Shown here: piece by piece, positions 1-11,900 of the stretch
How the letters are laid out: every line of letters begins with the position of its first letter
Position numbering within the stretch: the first letter of the stretch is position 1
Assembly (NCBI GenBank): GCA_009599575.1
Contig: VWND01000086.1
Location: forward strand, 62,001 to 126,000
DNA: 64,000 nucleotides
Origin: Blumeriella jaapii
Lineage: Eukaryota; Ascomycota; Leotiomycetes; Helotiales; Drepanopezizaceae
Direction: 5' to 3'
Position numbers and translations under genes: made by a program
Notes under the pieces: model-generated
What the model was told of the DNA's origin: nothing
Databases searched by the model: none
The model's input: the letters and a program-made list of their open reading frames with translations, nothing else

Positions 1-3000
1 CAGCAACCACACAGCAGCAGCAGCAGCAGCAGCACAATCAGCACCCCTCCTCCTACCGACCCCTTCTCCATCTCTCTCTCTCTCTCCCTCTTCTTGTACG
101 AGAACCGCCCTTTCGATCCTTCCAATAGATGAGAGAGAATCCTCGCTTCGCTTCCTGACGAGGCTGCCGGGATTGCTTCTGAGCAGATGCGTCTTTCTCT
201 GTCTGTCTGTCTGGCTGGCTGGCTGGCTGGCTTGCTCCCAGGTCGCGCGTCACGCTGCTGTTCTCCGCACGGAGCGCGCTGCTGCCGCTTCTGGACATGC
301 GCATCTCGCTCTGAGCTCCCCCTCGAGGCGGGGGTAGTCTCTCACCGAACCGAAACCATGCATGCATGCATGGATGGATGGATCTCGCTGGCGATCGATC
401 ATTTAGGAAGGGACGCCAACGGGCGCCTCGCGCCTCGTGCCTCGCTTAGCGCTCGGCTTTGGTGGTGGCCCGAGCCTCGCCGCGTGGGAGCCGAGACATG
501 GCGGTATACCCGTCGAGGGCCAGCCCAGCCCAGCCCAGCCCAGCTCGCCTGCGCGTGGAGCGTGGCTTTGGGTTCGTTTTTTTTTTTTTTTTTTTTGGAG
601 GGGGGGGGGGGGGGCTTTTTATATGCTGTGTGTGGTGGCACCTGGGATCTTCCGTGTGTGAGAGCCTCGGGAAGGCGGCTTATACAACGCCGTCTATAAG
701 AGCGCCTGCGCGTTCTTCTCTCTCTTTCTTTCTCTCTCTCTTCTCTCTTTCTCTCCCTCGGGCTGGACTCAGCCGTATCGGTTGTGATGAGAGGCAGCAT
801 TAACGGCCGGCTTTGTAATCACCTCTCTCTATCTCTCGGAGTAGGAGAAGGAGACGGTTTTGCTAGGGGGAGATGATCAGTTCTCCTTCATACGCCTGCT
901 GTACTGTAATGTATTGTCCTTCCATAAAAAACCACGCCTCTTGTACTTTGTTCCCAGGACAAAACATCGTGAAGGAAGACGTGGTGCGCGAAATCGGCCA
1001 GTCCTTTGCCGAAGTAGGGTCGTGAAGGACTTGTCTTCGAGTCGCGACTCCAGGATTGATTGATGTACTGTATCATGTGAGCCTTGGAAGAGCCAACGCT
1101 CGCCATGGGATGGAAAGCGACACTGTGATACTCGGGACTACCTCTCCGTTGCAGTCATACCGCCCGCTTCCGATGCACGCCCTCCCCTCGCACTCTTCGT
1201 CCGCCTTTACCGCACCGACGAACAATCCCAAGATGTCTACAACACAGTGCTCATCCGTCGTATGCGTGGCGTGCACAACCATCCATTGACTGACTGTACT
1301 TCTCAGATCCCAAGTCGCCGCGTCATTGTTCGTGCCGCGGTTGGTTCCCCGCAACGGAATACTTGCATCAGGCACTGTTGATCCAGACATGGTATTACCC
1401 CGTCCTCGCTCGACATCGTCCAGACTTCTCGCGATATCATGACCAGCCACCCCCTCCGTCCGACACTGCGTTACCGTACTGTAGGTACCGTACTGTACCG
1501 CACTGTACTGCACTGTGCCGATCTTCTCGTGGCATACGCAGAGGAAGAGGACATGCTTGAGCCTGGGGCGACGGTGTCTGGTTTGACCTGGCATGCCAAA
1601 GACATTCGATGCCTGCGTGCCCTATCAGCTCAACTACATCACTCACTCGAAGCTTTTGATGTACATGTTTCTATACCGATTCTCCGCTTTGCGCAATGCG
1701 CGCAGTCGATTGATTAAGCATGAAGCGCACCACGGCTGTCGGTATCGCAGATTATCGATCCCGTAAAGACGAGTCGGAATTCGAGGTATGAAATCTGTAT
1801 GTTTTTTCTCCTGTCATCTCTACCGTACGTACAGTAAATGTAGCAGTGGTGGGGGCTCGCACGTCCCTTCGGCCACGCAATCACGTGTAATCAAATAGAC
1901 ACGTGACCCGAGCCATCCCCCGTCCCTGGTATCTGTAACTGTCATCCCGGGGTCTCCCCATGAAAGTACCGAACCGACTCGCTTTTGAATGACTAGCCAT
2001 TATTATACTTCTCCGGTTGATTGCTCCCACTGCTTTGCTCTCAATTTAGCTTTGGTTCCCAAGACGGATCTTGAAGTGCCATGACTGACTGCATAGGTAG
2101 GTATGGTCTTTGACAGTACAGCTCTCCACACGTCCTCGACAAGATTCACACCAAGCAGAGGCGTGCGCCGGCCCGTCCGTCACCTACTCAGAATCCGATT
2201 TTTTGATCAATGGGCGTGCGTTTGCGCACACGTTCCAGATCCCTGGATTAATCAATCCATCGTTCCTCGGTCGATCACACTTCGAAGGTTAAGCAGATGG
2301 CCGGCGCAGAGTTTTCCGCCGTGTGATTGATTGATTGCCTCTTGATGTGGCGTTTTGAGGGGAACAAGGGGGGGGGGGGGGGGGGGGTGCGTGAAACAGC
2401 TGGGGCCGCCCATTTTCCCTTGACTTCCTGGGCACACACAGGTGCCAGGCGTCGTCGAGTCGCACGTCTCTCTCTTTCAGTGGTCGCCGGATCGATCGGT
2501 TCTCGGCGTCGGTGGGGAAGAGATTCCCGCGCTCGCGACTCGGAGGGCGCAGGGGGAAGAGGGAAACGAGAATCGTGATTACTCACTTGTGTTCTGGCCA
2601 AGATGGGGAAAGGTTGTACAGTACTGTACTATACTGTAGATTGGTGGTGGATCAGTGCCGTGGCGCCGATAGAGCGCCAGTGAACGTAGTACTGTACAGG
2701 ACGTAGCTCGTACTGTACATCGTACAGTACAGTACATACAGTACATACGTATTCTGTACAATACTGTAGCCACGGTAACCATCATGTTCGACAGGGCGAG
2801 AGAATCTACGCATTCGGTTTCCCACCGTTGTGAAGTGCCTACCGAGGGAAGCGATCCACCGTACCGAACCGCTTGGGATGTTTACTTTCCAACCGAGATT
2901 TGTGCGACGCGGCCCTGGTGCGACCCGGGGAAAGCGGAGCTCTTGGCTGGGTAGAACTCGTGGGACATGGAACTAGATGAGATGCATGTGTGGCTGGATT

Positions 3001-3175
3001 CAAGCCGCACGAACTGGTGAGATCTGATATCAGCGGCAGAGGCCAGGAGGTCGACGCACTCGGGAAGAAAACAGGAGCGTGGCATATCATATCATTTCAT
3101 ATCATATCATATCATCTAATGTAAAGCTAACAGCCCGCTGATCTGGCTCACACTTTCAGCCCCCGGGGCACTCAC
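1..3175. other. Gene-poor low-complexity intergenic DNA
   Basis: No supportable gene is seen. The stretch holds CAG repeats at the very start, CT-rich tracts, a CATG/GGAT tract near 358-382, a T20 run at 577-596 followed by a G run to 614, a G20 run at 2368-2387, and a TCATA-type repeat near 3083-3116. Several GTACTGTAC or GTACAGTAC palindromes lie at 1490, 2621, 2689, 2710 and 2722. Open frames here are overlapping on both strands and consist of simple-sequence translations, so they were not accepted as genes. Confidence 0.6.
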
Positions 3176-4418
3176 TCACTCATCCCAGATCGTGGCCACG
3201 GCGGATCCGCTGATGTTCACCGTCACTGGCCGGCCCACGATCAAGCCGCTGGCCAGATCACGCTGCCAGAGGACGACGGAGTCGTTGTTCTGGTGGCCCA
3301 CGGCGAGCATGCTGCCGTCCTGGTTCAAGGCAAACTGCCGGGGCGACCAGCCGCCGGAGGGCGCCAGCTGCACCAAGGTCAGGGTGCCATCGTCGTTGAT
3401 GGAGAAGGTCGAGAGCGTGTCGGAGGGCCCTTTGTTGACCACGGTGGAGCCCTTGAACGACACATCACGGTTGGAGATGATGATGAACCGGTTGTCGGGC
3501 TCGGTGGCCGTTAGCAGAGCGCAGGATAGAGAGGCTGAGAGAGAGGGAGCTTACGGTCAGAGCACATTCGCTCGTGGGCGCTGTCATGGCCGGTACCTCG
3601 CCGTCAACCCCAAGCGCCGGGATGTCAAAGACCTTGACCCAGGTCAAGCCGGCGTCGGTGTAGGTGACTTCGTACGAGTGGACCTTCTGGTCCAGCTCGC
3701 CGTTGAAGATGATATACTGTTTCCCCGTCGCGCCACATTGCCAGAAGACGCCGTGACGAGGGCCGACGCCCGGCTCCGTGGCCAGCGACGGCAGCTCGGC
3801 GACGGGAGTCAGGGTCTGCTCGTTCAGCGCGTACACTCGGATCCGGTCTCCCCCGAGATCAAGCATGAGCACGAACTTGCCCGTCGGGTCCACGATCACT
3901 TGGTGGAGGAACGACCGGTCCTGGCGATCCAGAAAGGGGCCCGGAGCCTCCACGGTCGGGAACCAGGTCTGGAGGGGCCCCAGGAGCCCGCCGTCGGCGC
4001 TGATGCCAATGATCGTGGCCGCGCTCTTGTTGAAATGGGCCGTCGCGATGCCCCGGACGCCAGCCGGGTTTTCGACGAACTCGGCCCAGACGCCGGACGC
4101 GGGCACCGTCAGTCGCGACAGGCGCGTCGACAACTTCCCGTCGGCGTCGACGCTGAACGTGTTCATCGAGCCGTTGATGTCTTTGTTCTCGCCTCGGTCC
4201 AGGCAGTACAGAATGCGGTTGTCGTGGTCCAGGTTCAGCGCGGCCGGGTTGACCGAGCACTCGTCGGAGGTGGAGGTGATGGCGAGGCTCGAGCTGTTGC
4301 CAGAGCCACTCAACGCAAGAGTGGTGACGATGCCATCCGAAGAGGCAACGTAGAGGTTGGTCGCCGTGGTCGTGGAGACCACAAGTGCTGCTTGGAGCAG
4401 CGGCTTCGCAAACAACAT
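3176..4418 (-). CDS. Secreted beta-propeller lactonase family protein
   Basis: Two exons, 3555-4418 and 3176-3499, joined across a 55-nt intron with GTAAGC donor, CTAAC branch point and GAG acceptor in phase 0, give 395 residues. The N-terminus has a short hydrophobic signal-like segment (residues 1-19). The body matches the seven-bladed beta-propeller lactonase family (PF10282, 6-phosphogluconolactonase type), with blade motifs such as HQVIVDPTGKF, DLGGDRIRVY, GPRHGVF and SPRQFALNQDG, and the full family length. Family members hydrolyse sugar lactones; a secreted member would act outside the cell, and the exact substrate cannot be read from the sequence. It is divergent from the FAD-linked oxidase starting at 5826, which could supply a lactone. 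A 12-bp tandem repeat lies just upstream of the start codon, in the probable 5' leader. Confidence 0.85.
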
Positions 4419-4439
4419 GTTGATGGACGGCTAGTGGCA

Positions 4440-4537
4440 CGGCAAGATGAAGGGCGAGATGAAGGGCAAGATGAAGGGCAAGATGAAGGGCAAGATGAAG
4501 GGCAAGATGAAGGGCAAGATGAACAACAAGATGAACG
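4440..4537. repeat. 12-bp tandem repeat in lactonase 5' leader
   Basis: About eight copies of a 12-bp unit, GGGCAAGATGAA on the + strand, with one G variant and a diverged last copy. It begins about 20 nt upstream of the lactonase start codon, so it probably lies in the transcribed leader or core promoter. The unit length is a multiple of three, which makes long spurious open frames on both strands. Confidence 0.85.
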
Positions 4538-5825
4538 CAAAAGTAGCACCAAGAGCAGCTCAAGCCGTGAAGTGAAGAAGAAGAAAATGAGAACGTCGGT
4601 TGGAAAAAGACAAGTCGATGGCGGGGCGTATCCTGCACAGATAATGAATCTCATCCAAAGGGACAGAGCAAGAATCTTATATTACCGGTAGCGATGCTCT
4701 TGTCGTGCTAGACGGCAAGTAGAAGAAGAAGAAGAAGAAGCCGCCTTGGCACCGCCAGAAGGTTTCAGTAATGCCATTTGCTTCTGCGCCGTTTGATATA
4801 TGAAGCATTCAAAACGCGCGCTTTCCACTCCGGGCTATTATTACATCAACTGCGCAAGCCGGCTCGACTGACATCGCGAACACAAGGTGGCATTCCGTTC
4901 GTTCAACTATCATGACTTTCACTTCGTTTCAATCATACGATGCAGGCCGTCTCGGATGTGAGAGCCTTCGAAACGATCCTTCGACACGAACCTTGATCGA
5001 TTTGACTTCCCGGCGCTCCTGTCTCGTGCATAGAAATGAATTCTTAAATTCTAGCTTAAAACTCACACCCAGTAGTTACTCGGTCCTGCACAGGTACTGA
5101 ACTAGCATCCACCAATCTCGGCGGAGCACATTCGACGTTCTTACTTGGGGGTCAGTCGAGGCGACGACGCGATGTCTATCTTGGACGTGTGAGCGTCTTG
5201 TTGGTCCCAATCCCGCTCACAGGGCGAGATTTGTTTGCCATGGGCCAGATGGGATGAAACCGAGCGAAACAACAAACTCCGTTATTAGACCGCGGGGTGT
5301 TCGGCTACATCGTCGACAACGGGTGCCTCAAATATCCTCAAGATGCGACTACTGAGAACAGAAATTTCGTTTCGCTTGACTAATCGGCCAAGCAGATATG
5401 TATGAGATATCGGGAGCTGAGATTTGAGGCATGAAAGAGCCGAGAGAAAGTGGAGAATGGTACTGTAGGGATGAGCTAAAGTATAACACAGAAGTTTGGC
5501 CAGGACGGTGCATAGACTACAATGTGTACACAGTACAGTACATATAGTACATATACCTTGTAATCAATCCGCCCGGGGAACAAGCCAAAGACGGTTTGAG
5601 ACACCGATGTGAGCAACCGCTCATTCTCACTTACATTATAGAGCCCCCTCAATTAGACTTTTCACTTAACAGGCGATCCTTGGTGTCTCAGCGCGGCTTG
5701 CTACTGAGAAGTGCCGTGAAGCCCAAGCTGCGGACACGTATAAGTAGAGAAAGACGAGAGCCGGAGAAGGACAATTCTCTCTCTCATCACCTCTTCTCCC
5801 AGCTACGACGCAGGGAGGATTTGCA
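4538..5825. promoter_or_regulatory. Shared divergent promoter region, lactonase and oxidase
   Basis: The two genes start about 1.4 kb apart on opposite strands. The stretch holds a GAA repeat near 4722-4740, a GTACAGTAC palindrome at 5533-5541 and a TATAAG element at 5739-5744, which is 82 nt upstream of the oxidase ATG and therefore a plausible TATA box. No gene was found inside it. Confidence 0.5.
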
Positions 5826-7440
5826 ATGTTTTCTTCGCCTCTCTCTAAGCGACTTCTCGTCCACTCCATCCTTCTACTGACCCCTTCGCTCGTTTCGGCG
5901 CAGGTCTACGCCACCGCATCGTCACTTACGCTCTGCCTCAATGCTGCTGGTGTAGAGACCATTCTTCCTCCAGATCCCGGCTGGGGCAACGTAACCACGC
6001 CATGGCAACTTCGTCTCCGAGAGGAAGTGGCGCCGGCGGCGATGGCATGTATGTCTCCCTCTCTTCCATTCCCCATTCCCCATTCCCCCCCCGCAACGGG
6101 CGAGCCCGAGCAAGCATTGACGCGAACGTAGACCCTAAAGACAAGACTCAGCTTGCGGCCTGTCTGGCCTGTGCGAGAAACTCTTCCACCAAAGTCTCTG
6201 CGCTCGGGGGCGGCCATTCCTTCGTGGCCTTCGGATACGGAAACGCCGGCAACTTGGTCGTGAGCATGCAAGCCTTCAACGCCATGGCGTACGACGAGGC
6301 CAGCGGCCTGTTCACCGTCGGCGGCGGCGTGAGAGTCGGCCCTGCGGTCAAGTATCTGTGGGATACGGCCGGAAAGCATTTCCCTCATGTCAGACACGGC
6401 CGTGTGGGCATGGTCGGCTCCTGTATTGGCGGTGGCTTCGGAGCCACGTCGAGATTCTTGGGCACGCCGATGGATGCCATGACCTCGGTCGAGTACATGT
6501 TGTACAACGGCACGCTGAAGACCGTCGAACCAGGCTCGGATCTGATGTTTGCGGCTCAGGGCGCCGGTCCTCCTACGGCATCATCACCGCGCTCACCACG
6601 CAAACCATCACGCCGGCGTATGCCACCGTGATGAACTACAGCGTCAGCCTTCCCGAAGGCATCACCATAGACGGCGCGATCGCGGCATTTCTCAGCCTCC
6701 AAGAGTTCGCCTTGACGGTAGGGCCCGAAGGGCTCTCCGTGAGATGGTCACTCGCCGATAATCCGCCTACCTTTGAAGGATTCTACTACGACGACCCGGC
6801 CACCTTCGACCAGGCCATGGAGCCGCTGATGCGGAGCCTTCCCAACGGGACGACGATCGAGAGATTCGAGATGACCTTCTGGGAGTCCGAGGTGTCGAGT
6901 GCGGTCGGCGTCGACAAGCCAGACGGGGGAACCTCCCCCCCGCGATCATTCTTCCTCCAGTCTCTGGTCATGACCATCGACAACCCCTTCACCGAAGAAA
7001 CGGTCCGGGCCCTGTTTGAGAACGTGGCCTACGGCTTCAAGTTCGACGGCTTGTCGAGGAGCGGCACCATCGATCTCTGGGGCGGAGTGTCCAGCCAGTA
7101 TCAGGACGGGCAGACGTCCTTCGTGCACGGGAACAACCTGTGGCTCGTCCGCTTCGACTGCAATCTGCGCAATACCACGCAGCCCTACCCCGAAGGCGGA
7201 GTCGAGTACGCAAAGAGCCTGATGAAGCCCCTCGAGGACGCCATCACGCGCAGCGGCGCCCCCTTGCGATCGTTCGTCAACTACCGCGACGATTCGTTGA
7301 AGCCGGCCGAGTGGATCCCCAGGCTGTATGGCGAGGAGAACTTCAAGCGCTTGCAGGAAATCAAGAGCGTGTATGACCCCGAGGAGATGTTTACCAACAA
7401 TCTCCAGAGCATTTCCAAGGTGACAGCCGCTTCTCGTTGA
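5826..7440 (+). CDS. Secreted FAD-linked (berberine bridge-like) oxidase, frame broken
   Basis: Exon 1 is 5826-6048 and exon 2 is 6132-7440, across an 83-nt intron (GTATGT donor, GTAG acceptor). The protein has a signal peptide (about residues 1-25), then the PCMH-type FAD domain with ALGGGHSF, where H103 is the expected covalent FAD site, then CIGGGFG. The second site used for cysteinyl-FAD in bicovalent members appears to be Val. The C-terminal BBE-type motif NYRDDSLK follows near the end. Members oxidise sugars, alkaloid-like or other small molecules with O2; the substrate is not predictable here. The frame breaks at 6566-6567: the conserved stretch DLMFAAQGAG then SSYGIITALT needs GGG where the sequence has GG. 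No intron can explain this. It is either an assembly error or an inactivating deletion. Confidence 0.82.
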
Positions 7441-8116
7441 GAGCGCGATGGGGCTGGGGCTCCATGCAACGGTTGTAAATAATAAATTCTTGAAGGCTTT
7501 GACAGCACTGAACGATCTTGCAAAAACTAAAGTCTTGAAGTCGTCAACGTGATCGTGCTCTGGTGATGCGAAATGATACATACCTCACATGCCTGACAAT
7601 GGTTCGAGACCGCTGGCGCTAGATACCTGACGTACTCCGGTTTGAATTGAAAACCGATCCCCTGTCTCTCTTGCTCAGAGCTTGCGAGGAAGCTAATAGT
7701 GGGCTGCCTTCCCACAATTAAACCGTCTGGGTAAGGGACTATCGTTCAAATCTACGAAAATTCAGTCCCACATTCCAAACACAACACAACACTTCTTCAT
7801 TGCGCCATGACTCCCAGAGCTTTCTATGAACCCCAACCGATCTTTATCTGCCCTGGATGCAACAGAACGAGATGTTCACAATCCCGATTATATCGCTCCC
7901 ATCCCAAACCACACACAGCCCAGCCCCGCCCCCCCCCCCCCCGCCCCCCCAAAGCTTCTTCTTCACCACGAATCACGCTCCTCCTGTCTTCCACCCAAAG
8001 CCCTTGTACTGTAAGATTCACAGCTCCATGTTTTCCATCTTCTGATACTCGTATCTCATGGCCCTGTTTCCTGCGATTCTGGCGAATTCATCTAGATACT
8101 AGAGTCGATGATTACT

Positions 8117-8153
<37 letters not shown>

Positions 8154-8945
8154 ACCTTCCCTTCCCTTCCCTTCCCTTCCCTTCCTTTCCTTCCCTTTCC
8201 TGTCCTTTTTCTCACTCCAACCCCAAAGCAGAGCCAATCACTCGCCCTGATCATTGACGCCATGCGTGTCCTCCCCACCATCCGAGCCACATGCTTGCTT
8301 GCTCGTTTGCTGGCACAGCACAGCACAACACAGCACAGCGCAGCCCACCCAAGAATTCCACGGCACAGGGACGCTAGTTTGCTCGCTCGCTAGCCAGGTG
8401 CGAATCGCACAGCACGGCACGGCACGGCACGACAGGCACGGTAAGGGACGTGGCAGGCAGGATAAGCATAGCCAGCGAAAATAAGGTACGAAAGGTGTGA
8501 GAAGTACATGATCGCGAAAATCCAGACTCCAGGGGTGAGAAGCAAGGATTACGAGAGGAAAACGAGAAAGGAGAAGAATGCGGGAATGTGTGTGTTACAA
8601 TAGAGGGAACAGATAGAAACGAGATGGTACGTGAATGGATTCGATGTGTTGAATGAATGTGGAATGAAAAAAAGACCCTTCCGCGCTCGCTCGCTTATTT
8701 GTTTACTCGGCGCCTTGCCACTCACTCACTTGTGGGGATGGATCGTAATTGGTATCTTATCTTGATTTGTGCATTCATCCGTTCATAGGTACATACCTAT
8801 ACATACATGTATTGTACAGATCAAACCTCAATCACCCCCCTCCCCCCTCCCCCTCCCCCTTCCCCCCCTCTTCTTCATCTCCTTCCCCACCAACCCTCGC
8901 CCTCACCCCACTCCCACACCCACTCCCACACTCCCACACATCCAC
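7441..8945. other. Convergent intergenic region with simple repeats
   Basis: Lies between the 3' ends of the oxidase and of the disordered-protein gene. It has a polyadenylation-like AATAAATT near 7478, a partly palindromic GTGGGCTGCCTTCCCAC near 7698-7714, a (TCA)n run at about 8116-8153, a CCCTT run to about 8200, CAGCA/GGCAC runs at 8310-8430 and a C-rich tract at 8835-8945. An open frame at 7807-8250 is repeat translation. No gene is supported. Confidence 0.6.
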
Positions 8946-11900
8946 TCAAGCCCTAACCCCAGCCACATCCCAACTCGCCCCAAAGGGATTCCACTCCTGC
9001 CCAGGATAGCTAGTAGCGCTCATCTTGACCAGCACCCCCTCGTCCTCATCCTCGTCCTCTTGCCCTGGCCTCTCACCACCGCTACCACCAGCACAGAGGA
9101 TCTTCTCCTCCTGTGCGTTCTCTTCCGCGTCAAGTTTGGAGAGGGTGGAAGGCCAGTGGCTGCCAGTACTGCCACCAACAGCATTGGGATGACCATGGCG
9201 AGGTCCAGGACCATGGCCAGGAGAACGAAGATGACCGCGATCGTCAAGACTAGCATTCGCGTAACCATCGGGATGAGCATGCGCCACGACCCGAGCCAGA
9301 GAAGAAGCAGCAGAAGAAGAAGAATAAGAAGAAGAAGCAGAGTAATGCCTAGCCCGTCGCGGACTAGCATTATACAGATCCTCTTCTGCCTCTCTTTCTC
9401 CTTCTCCTTCTCCGTCTCTCTCCCCCTCTCCCTCTCCCCTCCATGCCAGATTCAGAGCCATGGGACTAGGCGGCGTAAGACTCACAGCTCTCTGATGCCC
9501 ATGCATAGGAACATCCAGATTGCCACCCCTCCATCCTCCTCCTGTTCCACCAGCTGTCCTCTCAAGCTCACCTCCTCCTGCCGTGGAAACAGTAGACACT
9601 GTCGTGCGGCGCGCGTTCCCTCTCTCTCCTTCCCCCAGCGCCCGCGGCACCAGCAGCCCCTCCGGCTGCGGCAGCGGGAGAGAAATCTGCCAGGGGCGCT
9701 GCTGGTCAGGCAGGAACCTCGGCGGCGAGCGCGCGAGGAGATCTTCCCGCGAGGGGACGCTCCCGGCTCGTAAATGGTGGTGGTGGTGGTGGTGGTGGTG
9801 GGAGGGGGAGTAGGCATCCTGGGTGCTGAGATTGGGCGCATACGGCTGAATGGGAGACGCGCTGTGCTGATAGGAAGACGGCAGTTGTGAGCTGGCGAGG
9901 GATTGCTGGTACGGGTCGATGTGTGTCTGTTGTTGGTGCTGCTGTGTGTGATGATGGAAGCCTCGGAGATCGTACTCGCTGGGAACGGCCATGGACCCTT
10001 GGCCGCGGACGAGGGCGTAGCCGCTGGGGATAAGCACGCTGTCGTACTGCGGCTCTCTCTGTCCGCGGTCCTGCTGTGGAGGGTAGACCGCTGGCTCTCT
10101 TCGCAGCTGTTCTCGCTCCGGCTGCGACTCGGGTTCTCGCTGCTGCAAGTCCGTGTACGTCAAGCCCAGCATCGACGGTGGTTCGCCCACCGACTGACTG
10201 CCCTGGTCCCGATAGACCTCGCTCCCCTTCTCCTTCTTGCCTTCCTTCCTGCCCAAGAAGCTCTCAAGTAGGCCTCCAGCGGACGTCCTCCGCATCTTAC
10301 TCGCATCCCGAGGCTTCTCCAAAAGCTCGCTGCCAACAGCCCTTCCACTGAATCCCGGCACACGATTCACGCCCCCCTTCTTCAGCTGCTCTTCAGGCAT
10401 CGGATTCTCAATCGACTTTCTCTTCCCAAGCTCTACCTGCCTTGTTGACTGCAGCCGCTCCTTGCTCGGCTTCCCAAACAGTCCACCCAGCAATGAAAAC
10501 CGATGCTTCTCCTTCTTCTGCCCCGCCGGGTTCATCGTCCCTGTCGTGCTCTGCCTCACCAACCTTTGAGGGCTGTCTTTCCCGAGCCCACTCCCTTTCT
10601 CCTCGGCTCTCTTCTCTCCCCTGAAGAGAGATCGCCTGGCAGGAGCAGGCTGTGGCGTCGCCAAAGGCAGATCGGGGCGCGACCCCGGGTGCGCAACGAC
10701 ACTCTCGCGACTCTTCGGCGGACTAGAGCCCGCGTGCGCGTTCTGGCGTAAATGACCGAAGAAGTTCGATCTCTTCCCCCTCGTCTCCCCGTCCTCCGGC
10801 GAGAGAAGGCTAGACTCTACCCTCGAGTCGAGGATCGGATGTGGAGAGCGCGAGAGCGAATTGCTCCGGCCTGGAGAAGACACGCGAGATAGTTTCCCGC
10901 GGAGCAGTGCCGAGTTCCGGCGTGTGGGATTGATATCGGGCAGTGGTTCAACGCCGGGAAGTTGGCACTCACCTGCTAGCTGTCTCGGTAGCAAAGCCTG
11001 CGTGCGAGAGACATGAGCTTGAAAGAGGTGATCCGGGAGATCACGATTGGTCTCGTGGTCATCTACAGCAGCTCTCGGACTCTCAGCTATGCTCTGCTGG
11101 CCTAGCCTAGAGTTCTGGGAAGCGCGAAGTGGAAGTTGGAGGAGGTAGATCTGATGCATTGGCCTGCTGAAGAGACGTGTAGCCACCTCTCTCCACGAAG
11201 TCGCTGTTCTGACGTTGAAATGCGCTGCTAGAGCCTGAAAAGCCGGTGTCCCAGGAATTGACGCGTGCGGCTTCTACACTCGTTTCCTTGGAGTACAAGT
11301 CGCTTGAAAATGATAGCTGAGGTTTAGCAGCAACCTTGGGTCGATTGGGGCGCCATTCGACATGCGACTCTTTGAACTCGGGACGTTGCAAGATCTCGGC
11401 TGCGCGGGGCGGATTGAACAATGCTGCTGGGGGTTCGCGTCTTGGTGCCGTCTGGGTCTGGTTTACAGCATGTTGCTCCAATGCTGCGATGGACTGTGCT
11501 ATTTCCTCTTTCTCTGGATCACTTGCCAAAGTACCCAGACTATCTGCCCTACTAAGCGTTCCTGACGGCAAAGCGTCTTTCTCGTCCCAAGCTTCATCTC
11601 CAGTACCCAGAGCCTCAGGTTCCTTCGTCAAGTCCCGCGCAAATGAGGGTCTGCGCGTTGTGTCGAGACCCCTAGGCGGCGTTCGCTGGAACGAAAGCGG
11701 ACGCTGGGGTACAGAGCCTGTTTGGAGGCGAGGAAGCTGATGAGGCGATCTACCACGGAGAGGCTTTGATGCAGCGAAGGCTGGTAGGGGCAGCGGTGGA
11801 TCGCGTTGATTGTTTGAAGTTCGTACGAAGGGGAGAGGGCGATGAGAGATCGGATCGATGAAGCCAGCGTCAGGGACAACACCTGTCCTTGGAGCAGAAC

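Noticed and set aside
187..803. Overlapping open frames of 70-170 codons on both strands
   Set aside because: They translate CT repeats, T and G homopolymers and CCAGC repeats; no domain, splice pattern or start context.
1073..1594. 173-codon minus-strand open frame
   Set aside because: Its distinctive YSAVQYGTYSTV part is just translated GTACTGTAC-type repeats; nothing else is recognisable.
3192..4691. 499-codon plus-strand open frame over the lactonase
   Set aside because: Antisense shadow of a well-supported gene, extended by the 12-bp repeat read as DEGQ units.
7807..8250. 147-codon plus-strand open frame
   Set aside because: Mainly the C-rich, TCA and CCCTT repeats translated into Pro, His and Phe/Leu runs.
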